Positions 1 to 5,584 of a stretch of 5,621 nt of DNA are shown here, piece by piece. Every line of letters begins with the position of its first letter. Positions within the stretch are counted from its first letter, which is position 1. A program made the translations under genes and the position numbers. This DNA comes from CALMSM01 sp964534095 (GTDB lineage Bacteria; Patescibacteriota; Saccharimonadia; Saccharimonadales; CALMSM01): assembly GCA_964534095.1 (NCBI GenBank), contig CAZHPF010000064.1:1-5621 (forward strand), written 5' to 3'. The notes under the pieces are model-generated. The model had not been told where the DNA came from. It ran no database searches and saw only the letters and a program-made list of their open reading frames with translations.

Positions 1-1
1 C

Positions 2-72
2 CTCGTCGCGCAGGGAAACAAACTACTGTATTCTCTCGGTTTTTCTGAGGGATGGGGGAAGCCCATGGAATA
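2..72 (+). CDS. Possible 3' end of an unidentified rightward gene (partial)
   Basis: An open frame runs in from the left edge and stops at TAA 70-72; it begins LVAQGNKLLYSLGFSEGW and ends KPME. The residue mix looks like real protein, with no low-complexity or odd repeats, and a hairpin at 88-104 lies 15 bases after the stop, as expected for the end of a gene. I do not recognise the family from 23 residues. Two other frames are also open here: a plus-strand frame ending at 143, and a minus-strand ATG at 66 reading to the edge (MGFPHPSEKP). The assignment therefore rests on residue plausibility and the downstream hairpin only. Confidence 0.35.
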
Positions 73-87
73 ACTATCTAATTAAGC

Positions 88-104
88 CAGGACATACTGT
101 CCTG
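88..104 (+). terminator. Small hairpin after the possible rightward gene
   Basis: CAGGACA-TAC-TGTCCTG is a perfect 7-bp stem with a 3-base loop, followed by TCTGATTTATCC, which is only weakly T-rich. It may end transcription of the partial gene stopping at 72. The poor T-tract makes an efficient intrinsic terminator uncertain. Confidence 0.35.
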
Positions 105-123
105 TCTGATTTATCCCCATCGC

Positions 124-143
124 TCACAACGTTAACGTTGTGA
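124..143. repeat. Perfect 20-base palindrome in a convergent intergenic region
   Basis: TCACAACGTTAACGTTGTGA is self-complementary over its full length, giving an 8-bp stem with a TTAA turn as RNA on either strand, or a cruciform or dimeric protein site as DNA. There is no T-tract on either side, so a classical terminator is not supported. A smaller hairpin, TGACCA-GGGA-TGGTCA (141-156), overlaps its right end, so the two are mutually exclusive folds. Confidence 0.6.
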
Positions 144-162
144 CCAGGGATGGTCATTTTGT

Positions 163-186
163 ATTACTTTTGTGACCAAAAGTAAT
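163..186. repeat. 10-bp inverted repeat with 4-base loop
   Basis: ATTACTTTTG (163-172) and CAAAAGTAAT (177-186) pair perfectly around a TGAC loop. Read leftward it lies about 50 bases past the gmd stop and could act as a processing or stability hairpin for that mRNA. The sequence after it on the minus strand (ACAAAATG) has no run of T, so it is not a standard terminator. The nine-base word TTGTGACCA at 170-178 also occurs at 138-146, on the edge of the neighbouring palindrome. Confidence 0.55.
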
Positions 187-198
187 GGAAGGGGGTAC

Positions 199-229
199 AA
201 AAAAGTCGGTTTTGGGATGGGTTCAGACT
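199..229 (-). terminator. Weak candidate terminator after gmd
   Basis: On the minus strand, 7 bases past the gmd stop, AGTC(T)G and CGACT can pair with one bulged base around a 15-base loop, followed directly by a run of six T (plus-strand A-tract at 199-204). The short stem and long loop make this weak; the T-tract is its best support. Confidence 0.25.
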
Positions 230-235
230 CTATCC

Positions 236-1273
236 TTAGGCTTCGTGTTTCAAGTCGTGGTTAACCATCAACTTCACAAGCCCCGGAAAGTCTACTTGCC
301 GTACCCAGCCCAGTTCTTTTTCGGCTTTTGTAGGGTCACCAAGCAATAAATCAACTTCGGCCGGTCGGAAAAACTCCGGATTGATTTTGATAACTGTTTT
401 ACCAGTCTGGACATCTACTCCGACCTCCTCAACGCCCTTGCCTTTCCACTCGATGGTCATGCCAACTTCAGCAAACGCCAGCTCGCAGAACTCACGGATA
501 GAATGTGTTTCGCCTGAGGCAAGCACATAATCGTCAGGCTTTTCTTGTTGCAGCATTCGCCACATACCTTCTACATAGTCGCCGGCATAGCCCCAGTCAC
601 GCTTAGAATCCAGGTTACCCAGCTCCAACTCAGTCTGCTTACCCAGTTTGATTCGAGCTACTGCCTGACTGATTTTGCGCGTTACGAACTCCGGCCCGCG
701 TCGTTCGCCTTCGTGATTAAACAAAATACCGTTTACAGCATACATCCCGTAGCTCTCGCGGTAATTTCGGGTAATCCAGCAGCCATACAGTTTGGCAACA
801 CCATAGGGACTGCGCGGGTGAAACGAAGCTTCTTCGGTATACCCGGTCTCCGGACGATTGTACGCCAGTCCGCCAAACATTTCACTGGTAGAGGCTTGGT
901 AAAACCGTACCGTCTTTTCGCCGCCGCTTAGACGGATGGCCTCCAGCACGTTCAACACTCCCCCGCCAGTCACCTGATGGGTCAGGATGGGGTCGCGAAA
1001 CGAATACCCGACATGGCTGATAGCTGCCAGGTTATAGACTTCGTCCGGCGTTGCAACCTGCATAGCCCGAACCAGCGACGACAAGTCGGTAAGATCGGCA
1101 AGTATAACTTCTACAAACGGGTATTGTTTTTTGAACGCTTTATATTTAGGGTGTGACGCTTCCATTTGGCCGCGAATGATGCCAAACACTTTATAGCCTT
1201 TACCGTGGAGTAGCGCAGCCAGGTGGCCGCCATCCTGTCCGTTAACTCCTGTGATAAGTGCTGTTTTTGCCAT
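236..1273 (-). CDS. gmd: GDP-mannose 4,6-dehydratase
   Basis: Cytoplasmic NADP-dependent dehydratase of the extended short-chain dehydrogenase (NDP-sugar epimerase/dehydratase) family. It converts GDP-D-mannose to GDP-4-keto-6-deoxy-D-mannose, the branch point to GDP-fucose, GDP-rhamnose and related sugars. The 345 residues match the usual family length. Visible marks are the N-terminal Rossmann loop TGVNGQDG (residues 8-15), the catalytic STSE (128-131), YGVAK with Y157 and K161, the family signature GILFNHEGERRG (182-193) and RDWGYAGDYVEGMW (225-238). The ATG at 1273 is preceded by AAGGAG, which lies at the end of the upstream ligase gene; only 9 bases separate that stop from this start, so the two genes are co-transcribed. 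The stretch after the first Rossmann helix (residues 34-50) differs from the common GMD pattern, which has two arginines and a RIDH motif. No reductase partner (fcl or rmd) lies in the window, so the final sugar is unknown. Confidence 0.95.
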   Translation of the reverse strand: MAKTALITGVNGQDGGHLAALLHGKGYKVFGIIRGQMEASHPKYKAFKKQYPFVEVILADLTDLSSLVRAMQVATPDEVYNLAAISHVGYSFRDPILTHQVTGGGVLNVLEAIRLSGGEKTVRFYQASTSEMFGGLAYNRPETGYTEEASFHPRSPYGVAKLYGCWITRNYRESYGMYAVNGILFNHEGERRGPEFVTRKISQAVARIKLGKQTELELGNLDSKRDWGYAGDYVEGMWRMLQQEKPDDYVLASGETHSIREFCELAFAEVGMTIEWKGKGVEEVGVDVQTGKTVIKINPEFFRPAEVDLLLGDPTKAEKELGWVRQVDFPGLVKLMVNHDLKHEA

Positions 1274-1277
1274 ACCT

Positions 1278-1283
1278 CTCCTT
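1278..1283 (-). promoter_or_regulatory. Shine-Dalgarno of gmd inside the end of the ligase gene
   Basis: The minus strand reads AAGGAG-AGGT-ATG. The motif overlaps the first base read of the upstream TGA stop region (stop at 1285-1283), so ribosomes ending the ligase gene are placed at the gmd start, suggesting translational coupling. Confidence 0.7.
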
Positions 1284-2614
1284 CACTTTTTGGTTCGTTT
1301 TAGTATAGCTGGTTTTGGCGCCACGTGCCAGGAGCCCGGCATCGCTAGGGCAGCCAAGCCCCACCAGGTATAGGCCACAGCTTCGGTTGACCAGATATGA
1401 ACAAGCGCATTCGTAAACAAAAGGCCTATCATGCTTGCCAACAACCCGATTGCCAGCCAGTCGGATGTGGCACGCTGCCAGAGCCGCCACGCCAGCATAC
1501 CCAGGATCGACAGGAAGAGTACCAGACCTACGACCCCTATTTCGGCAGCAATCTGGAGATAATAGTTTTCGTTTAACTGCACACCTTGTATGGTGTTACG
1601 GATAGAAGCTAGGCCGGCTGTACCTGGACCCGATCCGAGCGGGTTACCCCCTATTTCCTCGACTGATTCACGGAAAAAACGTAGCCGCAGCTGGTTTGGG
1701 TCTTCCAGTACCGTGCTGCTATCGGCATGCAGGATAACGTTTTGCACCAGATAGGTATTGCGGGCTGCCACCAGACCGGTTATCGCTACTATCATTACCA
1801 CGATGCCTGCTCCTAACAATTGTTTTTTATGTGCTTTCAGGCGCGCACGGTGGTTGGGTTGCAGTAGCACAAGCACGACAGCGGTAAGCAGACCACCAAT
1901 CCAGGCACTTCTCGAGAAGCTAAACCATAAACAAAGCGCACTCAGGAGTAAAAACCCCCGACTCAAGGAACGAAACCGTTTGCCGCGAGCCCACAATGCC
2001 CCAGCCAACCCAATAATAATGAGCACATACGACCCAAACGAATTAGGATCGCGCTGGGTAGACATAATACGTTCCAGATCCGGCTTATCATCTATGAAAA
2101 AGGCTGGTAGCACGCCGTTTTGCCGGCTATATCCCGCATGCGTCAGCGCATTGTTAGGAAGCGTGGTGTACTGCAGTACGCCGAATACCAGCACTATCAG
2201 GGCGCTTGCCAAGACAGCGACAAGCGATTTCTGGCGCAGTCCCCGTATGTCTACCAGCTTAGTAAGGAGCAGCCCGTAGACAAAAAATACCAAAAACCGC
2301 AGATTAAACACGATCCCAACGATTTCGGCCTCTTGGTCGGTCGGTCGGGCTAGCGCTAATATGACCGTGAGCAGTGCGTAGAGCGCGATTAACTGCAGCA
2401 ACCTGTCTTTATAGGCCGTACGTGTACCATATTTGGTAAGGTATGCCCCCAGGGCAATACCGGCACCCCAAACCATCACAATATCTTTGGCCACTTTAGC
2501 GAGCGGTAACACGCCAAACGCACTGCCAAACCACGTTGACAGCAAAATATGCAGCGGTGCATACGCTAGTAATCCTACAAAAATCCATAAACTCAGTCGT
2601 GTTGCTCGATGCAT
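1283..2614 (-). CDS. O-antigen ligase/polymerase-like membrane protein (Wzy/WaaL superfamily)
   Basis: Integral membrane protein of 443 residues from the ATG at 2614, with about 12 hydrophobic segments (first at ~8-29, last pair at ~386-426). Family marks are SRSAW at 234-238, in the characteristic segment of the Wzy_C domain, a large outside loop at ~285-351, the loop motif NENYYLQ beginning at residue 348 just before the next helix, and NPLGSGPGT earlier in the loop. Such proteins act on undecaprenyl-linked glycans at the outer face of the membrane, either polymerising repeat units or transferring them to an acceptor; sequence alone does not separate the two, so no symbol is given. An in-frame TTG at 2638 would add 8 residues. 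I prefer the ATG because a good -10 box (TACAAT) ends 7 bases before it, which would leave the TTG outside the transcript. There is no Shine-Dalgarno. The gene leads the unit ligase-gmd. Confidence 0.85.
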   Translation of the reverse strand: MHRATRLSLWIFVGLLAYAPLHILLSTWFGSAFGVLPLAKVAKDIVMVWGAGIALGAYLTKYGTRTAYKDRLLQLIALYALLTVILALARPTDQEAEIVGIVFNLRFLVFFVYGLLLTKLVDIRGLRQKSLVAVLASALIVLVFGVLQYTTLPNNALTHAGYSRQNGVLPAFFIDDKPDLERIMSTQRDPNSFGSYVLIIIGLAGALWARGKRFRSLSRGFLLLSALCLWFSFSRSAWIGGLLTAVVLVLLQPNHRARLKAHKKQLLGAGIVVMIVAITGLVAARNTYLVQNVILHADSSTVLEDPNQLRLRFFRESVEEIGGNPLGSGPGTAGLASIRNTIQGVQLNENYYLQIAAEIGVVGLVLFLSILGMLAWRLWQRATSDWLAIGLLASMIGLLFTNALVHIWSTEAVAYTWWGLAALAMPGSWHVAPKPAILKRTKK

Positions 2615-2623
2615 TGGTATAAT
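2615..2623 (+). promoter_or_regulatory. Extended -10 promoter of the glycosyltransferase gene, probably leaderless
   Basis: TGGTATAAT is a perfect TGn extended -10 with consensus TATAAT at 2618-2623. Transcription should begin near 2630-2632, on or within two bases of the ATG at 2632. No Shine-Dalgarno precedes that ATG, which agrees with a leaderless mRNA. No good -35 is seen at 17 bases upstream, as is common with extended -10 elements. Confidence 0.65.
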
Positions 2624-2651
2624 TGTACCTGATGACAAAACGAATTGTAAT
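2622..2651 (-). promoter_or_regulatory. Promoter of the ligase-gmd unit, overlapping the opposing -10
   Basis: On the minus strand TACAAT (plus 2622-2627) has five of six -10 consensus bases, with ATTACA (plus 2646-2651, four of six) 18 bases upstream as a possible -35. Seven bases separate the -10 from the ATG at 2614, so the transcript would start at or just before the start codon. Its last two bases are the last two of the rightward TATAAT, so the two promoters cannot be occupied at once. Confidence 0.55.
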
Positions 2652-3735
2652 TGATGCCCGCATCAGGCCAGCGAGTACCGGCCGACCCGTTGACCGATTG
2701 CTAGAGTATTTACCAACACTCGACGTGACCAACGAGTATACCATTGTCTTAACACCAGACGACACCTGGTCGACATCGGCCAAAAACATACACGTGGTAA
2801 CCACACGCTTCCCGATGTTTTCGTTTAACCCGCTCAATCAACTGTTGTACGCAGCCCAGCTATACAAGCTAAAGCCCGACTTGGTGTTTTTTACCCTGAC
2901 AGGCCAACAGCCATTGGGATATTTTGGCAAACAAATCACGCTAACGCATGACCTGACGATGTATGAATTTGTTCGTGCCGGGCGATTACCGTTGTGGCTC
3001 CACCAGTTGCGCATGATAGGGTATCGGCTGTTGATGCGGTCAGCGCATCGTCGGGCAAAGCGCATTATTGTGCCGTCAGATTACGTGAAAAAGGGACTGG
3101 CTCGCTTCCATACATTTACGGCCAGTAAGATAACCAGAATCTACGAAGCCAGCGAACCGCCGATTGAAGCAAAAGCCAGTGCTATCACTGGTATTGCTGA
3201 GCCGTTTATACTGCACGTCGGCAGTCCCCTGCCGCACAAAAACATTGAGCGACTGGTAGAGGCATTTGAGAGTTTATACGCCACTAATCCTAGGCTTCGG
3301 CTAGTGCTCGCCGGAAAGCTTGAGTACTTTTTTTCGCAGCTTCAGAAACAAATTGATGCCAGTTCTGCGCGGGACGGTATTATTATGCCGGGGTTTGTAA
3401 CGGCTCCTGAACTAAAGTGGCTGTACGAACATGCTGCATGCTATACATTGCCAAGCCTGAGTGAAGGCTTTGGATTGCCAGGGTTAGAGGCGATGGCACA
3501 CGGCTGTCCGGTGACCAGCAGTAATACAACGTGCTTGCCGGAAATCTATGGCGATGGTGCGTATTATTTCAACCCGCTTGATACCACCGATATGGCGGCT
3601 AAAATCCAAGAAGTTATCAGCGATAAACGGTTGGCCAACAAACTGACGGCTGCAGGCAAAAAACGTCTTGGCCGCTACTCATGGGAAGCTATGACCAAAG
3701 AAATGTATGATGTCATGATGAAAGCAAGCAAGTAA
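2632..3735 (+). CDS. GT4-family glycosyltransferase (GT-B fold)
   Basis: Retaining glycosyltransferase of the GlgA/WbaZ-like GT4 group, expected to transfer a hexose, possibly mannose, from a nucleotide sugar to a growing surface glycan at the inner membrane face. The 367 residues fit the family. The N-terminal acceptor half begins RIVIDARIRPASTG (residues 4-17), the usual first strand and loop. The donor half begins at about residue 190 with FILHVGSPLPHKN (192-204), followed by VLAGK (225-229) and PGF (253-255). The nucleotide-sugar site SEGFGLPGLE carries the EX7E pair E278 and E286, and YSWEAMTKEM (349-358) is the typical C-terminal helix. No membrane segment is predicted. I chose the ATG at 2632 over an upstream TTG at 2623 because the TTG overlaps the -10 box. 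The gene diverges from the ligase-gmd unit and converges on jag. The exact donor and acceptor cannot be read from sequence. Confidence 0.9.
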   Translation: MTKRIVIDARIRPASTGRPVDRLLEYLPTLDVTNEYTIVLTPDDTWSTSAKNIHVVTTRFPMFSFNPLNQLLYAAQLYKLKPDLVFFTLTGQQPLGYFGKQITLTHDLTMYEFVRAGRLPLWLHQLRMIGYRLLMRSAHRRAKRIIVPSDYVKKGLARFHTFTASKITRIYEASEPPIEAKASAITGIAEPFILHVGSPLPHKNIERLVEAFESLYATNPRLRLVLAGKLEYFFSQLQKQIDASSARDGIIMPGFVTAPELKWLYEHAACYTLPSLSEGFGLPGLEAMAHGCPVTSSNTTCLPEIYGDGAYYFNPLDTTDMAAKIQEVISDKRLANKLTAAGKKRLGRYSWEAMTKEMYDVMMKASK

Positions 3736-3773
3736 TACATTCCTCTCTCTCCGAAGCAAGTATCTCCTTCCTT

Positions 3774-3840
3774 TGTCATTCCGGACTTGATCCGGAATCC
3801 AGTTTTATTGATTGGATCCTGAAATAAATTCAGGATGACA
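3774..3840. repeat. REP/MITE-like double-hairpin element
   Basis: A 67-base element is framed by the inverted ends TGTCAT (3774-3779) and ATGACA (3835-3840). It contains two hairpins of equal design, each with a perfect 8-bp stem and a 5-base loop: ATTCCGGA-CTTGA-TCCGGAAT (3778-3798) and ATCCTGAA-ATAAA-TTCAGGAT (3816-3836). ATCCA (3797-3801) and TGGAT (3813-3817) form an inner pair, so the whole element can also fold back on itself. The TGTCATTCCGGA...TCCGGAATCCAG form recalls short dispersed palindromic repeats seen in many bacterial genomes. It begins 38 bases past the glycosyltransferase stop and may protect that mRNA end. No transposase is present. Confidence 0.75.
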
Positions 3841-3891
3841 CGGATGAGTAGAGTACTTACTTAGGGGATGATATATAGCGAACACTTTTTA

Positions 3892-3917
3892 AAACCTCAG
3901 AGTTAACTCTGAGGTTT
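3892..3917. terminator. Perfect 26-base palindromic terminator between glycosyltransferase and jag
   Basis: The 26 bases are fully self-complementary. The GC-bearing core is CCTCAGAG-TTAA-CTCTGAGG, flanked by AAA and TTT. Leftward, it starts 3 bases after the jag stop and continues as GGTTTTAAAAAG, a fair T-tract, so it should end the yidC-jag transcript. Rightward, the tail is GGTTTATG, with an A-rich stretch before the stem; it may also stop the glycosyltransferase transcript. The TTAA turn is the same as in the palindrome at 124-143. Confidence 0.8.
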
Positions 3918-3920
3918 ATG

Positions 3921-4412
3921 CTACTGCTCAGCACTCGGCTTAAGGACGATGTGGCGCTCGACACCTTCACCGACTGATTCGGTTTCGATGCTGTTCTCGG
4001 AGGCTGCCTTGTGGATAATCCGCCGTTCTGCCGCGTTCATCGGCTTCAGGTGCATTGGCTCACCCGATTCTTTGGCCTTAACAAACCAGGCTTCTGCCCG
4101 CTCTACAAGTTGGTCGGCGCGCTGTTTTTTATAATCGGCAATATCTACATTGACACGGTTATGGGCAAAGTTGTTGTTTTTAAGGGCGCTGCTGGTCAGA
4201 AACTGCAAGGCGCGCATGGTGTCCCCGTTGTGGCCAATTAAAAAGCCATTCATGTGTGTACTCGGCACATGTAGCTCTACGACTTCGTTGTCTTCGCTGG
4301 TGGCATAGATATCAATGTTGAGGCCAAAAAACGACAGTATGTCCTCAAGGTATTTTTTGGCGTATAAAATCGCCTCATCAACTGATGGGTTGTGGGTTGC
4401 GCTATCTGCCAT
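3921..4412 (-). CDS. khpB: KH-R3H RNA-binding protein KhpB/Jag (EloR), short form
   Basis: Cytoplasmic RNA-binding protein, historically the SpoIIIJ-associated protein Jag, with roles in cell elongation and envelope synthesis and often partnered with KhpA. The KH domain spans about residues 25-95, with the GxxG loop at G60-H-N-G63 inside GFLIGHNGDTMRALQ. The R3H domain spans about 97-158, with the RxxxH signature at R130-H134 in PMNAAERRIIHKAASE, and ends in ESVGEGVERHIVLKP. At 163 residues it lacks the ~50-residue Jag_N domain found in most Firmicutes homologues. The start ATG at 4412 directly follows the yidC stop (TAAATG), with a consensus AGGAGG 6 bases upstream, so it is translated in step with yidC. 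A perfect palindromic terminator follows 3 bases after its stop. Confidence 0.93.
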   Translation of the reverse strand: MADSATHNPSVDEAILYAKKYLEDILSFFGLNIDIYATSEDNEVVELHVPSTHMNGFLIGHNGDTMRALQFLTSSALKNNNFAHNRVNVDIADYKKQRADQLVERAEAWFVKAKESGEPMHLKPMNAAERRIIHKAASENSIETESVGEGVERHIVLKPSAEQ

Positions 4413-5381
4413 TTACTTCCTCCTTTTATTAGACTTTTTCTTGGAGGATTTTTTGGCTTTTGGTTTTGGTTTGGTGACAACTTCGGCTTCGACGGCCGCG
4501 CGTTCTCTTTGCGCAGAGGCCTTTGAAGTATTGGCAGATTTATCGGCAATAACTTCCATCTCTTGTTCGTCGCTACTAAGTACCTTTGCTTGCTGCCAAT
4601 AAGCTACCAGCCCGCCGACAAACCAATAGAGCGACAGTGCTGAGGCAATATTGACAGTAAAAATAAAGATCATGAACGGGAGGAAGTAACGGGTACCACT
4701 CATAACGGCGGCATTGACTTCGCTCGTTTCGGCCTTTTTGCCGGTGTTTGCATCGCGCAGGATATCACGCAACCGTTTGCCGTCTTTGGGCTTAGGCATA
4801 AGCTGGCCGCTCTGAAAATATTGGGTAATCGCGCTGGCAATCACCAGAAACATTGCTGGCCAATAAATACCGCCGCCGGTGTTCAGCGCTGCCCTGCTTA
4901 GGTCAACTACGCCAAGCAGCGAGGCGTCGAACTTGGATATATCAGTTGAGAGTGTTTGCAGCCAGCTGAGGTTTTGCAGCCAGGAATACGTATTGCTAAG
5001 AATGGCACTCGGATCGGTAACTACTTTCCTGAGCCCGGAATATAACCCTAGCAAGATAATAATCTGAATAATAAGCATACCGATGGAGCTGAACGGATTG
5101 ATGCCCCGCTCTTTGTATAACTCTTGCATCATAAGGCCTTCTTTTTGCCGGTCGCCGGCGGCGGCCTTTTTGATACGTTTAAGGTCAGGCTGTAACTCGC
5201 GCATAATTTTTGTCTGATGTAGCTGCTTTCGCACCATCGGCCACATCAAAAGGCGGACAAGCACCGTAAACAAAATAATCGCCAGACCAAAGTTATGGCC
5301 GGGGATGATGCCATAAATGAACACTAGGAGGTTAAAAATTGGTTGTGCCACCAAGACCTCAAACCATGAGGCTATAAACAT
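4413..5381 (-). CDS. yidC: Membrane protein insertase YidC/Oxa1 family
   Basis: Inserts and folds membrane proteins, alone or with SecYEG. The 322 residues match the shorter YidC type without the large periplasmic domain of Gram-negative homologues. Hydrophobic segments lie at about 5-26, 31-50, 100-118, 172-190 and 230-262, the expected five. The groove arginine is R43 in LFTVLVRLLMWP. The cytoplasmic hairpin C1 covers about 51-95 and ends with the conserved ERGINP. The family motif in the last core segments is SALSLYWFVGGLVAYWQQ (247-264). No lipobox is present. The tail is strongly basic: 12 of the last 20 residues are Lys or Arg, as in YidC proteins whose tail contacts the ribosome. The ATG at 5381 has GAGG 5 bases upstream. 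It is followed without a gap by khpB and preceded by rpmH. Confidence 0.95.
   Translation of the reverse strand: MFIASWFEVLVAQPIFNLLVFIYGIIPGHNFGLAIILFTVLVRLLMWPMVRKQLHQTKIMRELQPDLKRIKKAAAGDRQKEGLMMQELYKERGINPFSSIGMLIIQIIILLGLYSGLRKVVTDPSAILSNTYSWLQNLSWLQTLSTDISKFDASLLGVVDLSRAALNTGGGIYWPAMFLVIASAITQYFQSGQLMPKPKDGKRLRDILRDANTGKKAETSEVNAAVMSGTRYFLPFMIFIFTVNIASALSLYWFVGGLVAYWQQAKVLSSDEQEMEVIADKSANTSKASAQRERAAVEAEVVTKPKPKAKKSSKKKSNKRRK
4419..4424 (-). promoter_or_regulatory. Consensus Shine-Dalgarno of khpB inside yidC
   Basis: The minus strand reads AGGAGG-AAGTAA-ATG; the full motif lies in the last codons of yidC. This is the strongest ribosome binding site in the window, and contrasts with the leader-free starts of the glycan genes. 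Confidence 0.85.
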
Positions 5382-5404
5382 ACGGACCTCGCTTTCTGTG
5401 TACT

Positions 5405-5413
5405 ATTTTACCA
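5405..5413 (-). promoter_or_regulatory. Possible extended -10 promoter for yidC-khpB
   Basis: The minus strand reads TGGTAAAAT, a TGn extended -10 with five of six consensus bases and the same TGG prefix as the promoter at 2615-2623. The predicted start near 5398 gives a leader of about 17 bases holding the GAGG site. No good -35 is seen. yidC may also be reached by read-through from rpmH. Confidence 0.45.
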
Positions 5414-5457
5414 TTTGTTGACAGCAGCATAAACCTGTTCTTTTGAGAAAGGAGAAC

Positions 5458-5475
5458 ACAGTGGAGCGTCACTGT
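5458..5475. terminator. Small hairpin just after rpmH
   Basis: ACAGTG (5458-5463) and CACTGT (5470-5475) pair around a 6-base loop, 4 bases past the rpmH stop on the minus strand. The minus-strand tail is GTTCTCC, so termination would be weak; it may attenuate read-through or mark an RNA end. Confidence 0.3.
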
Positions 5476-5479
5476 TTGT

Positions 5480-5584
5480 TTAGGCGGTGAGGCGGGCGCG
5501 ACCTTTTGCCCGGCGGCGCGCTAATACATTGCGGCCAGCTTTGGTCGCCATTCGTTTCATAAAACCATGCTCGCGGGCGCGGTG
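5480..5584 (-). CDS. rpmH: Ribosomal protein L34 (bL34), N-terminus missing
   Basis: The minus-strand frame ending at TAA 5482-5480 reads RAREHGFMKRM, then ATKAGRNVLARRRAKGRARL and TA. This is the highly conserved C-terminal two-thirds of bL34, a 44-48 residue protein of the 50S subunit. The GF-x2-R part of the family signature is present, but the KRT[FY]QP part, which should fall within the last bases of the window, is absent in all three frames; instead the frame reads VEAVGVGQV. Similarity therefore stops at about 5579-5584, and the remaining bases look like other DNA (see the next feature). In most bacteria rnpA follows rpmH; here yidC follows after 98 bases. The frame itself stays open to the window edge. 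Confidence 0.88.
   Translation of the reverse strand, partial: HRAREHGFMKRMATKAGRNVLARRRAKGRARLTA

Noticed and set aside
1..66. Minus-strand ATG at 66 open to the left edge (MGFPHPSEKP)
   Set aside because: No ribosome binding site or promoter close by and an odd proline-rich start; the plus-strand frame reads better, though neither is secure.
138..178. TTGTGACCA pair as the start of a CRISPR-like array
   Set aside because: Only two copies of nine bases, which belong to overlapping inverted repeats; no regular spacers.
163..186. Classical intrinsic terminator for gmd
   Set aside because: The stem is good but AT-rich, and no T-run follows on the minus strand.
545..931. Plus-strand open frame of 128 codons opposite gmd
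   Set aside because: It lies wholly within gmd on the other strand; gmd has full family motifs, and the shadow protein shows no recognisable domain.
2615..2638. Upstream TTG starts for the ligase (2638) and glycosyltransferase (2623)
   Set aside because: Both lie within or upstream of the predicted -10 boxes and have no Shine-Dalgarno; the ATG codons at 2614 and 2632 fit the promoter geometry.
2496..2837. Minus-strand open frame spanning the divergent promoter
   Set aside because: It overlaps the starts of both the ligase and the glycosyltransferase genes, has low-complexity residues and would cross the promoter region.
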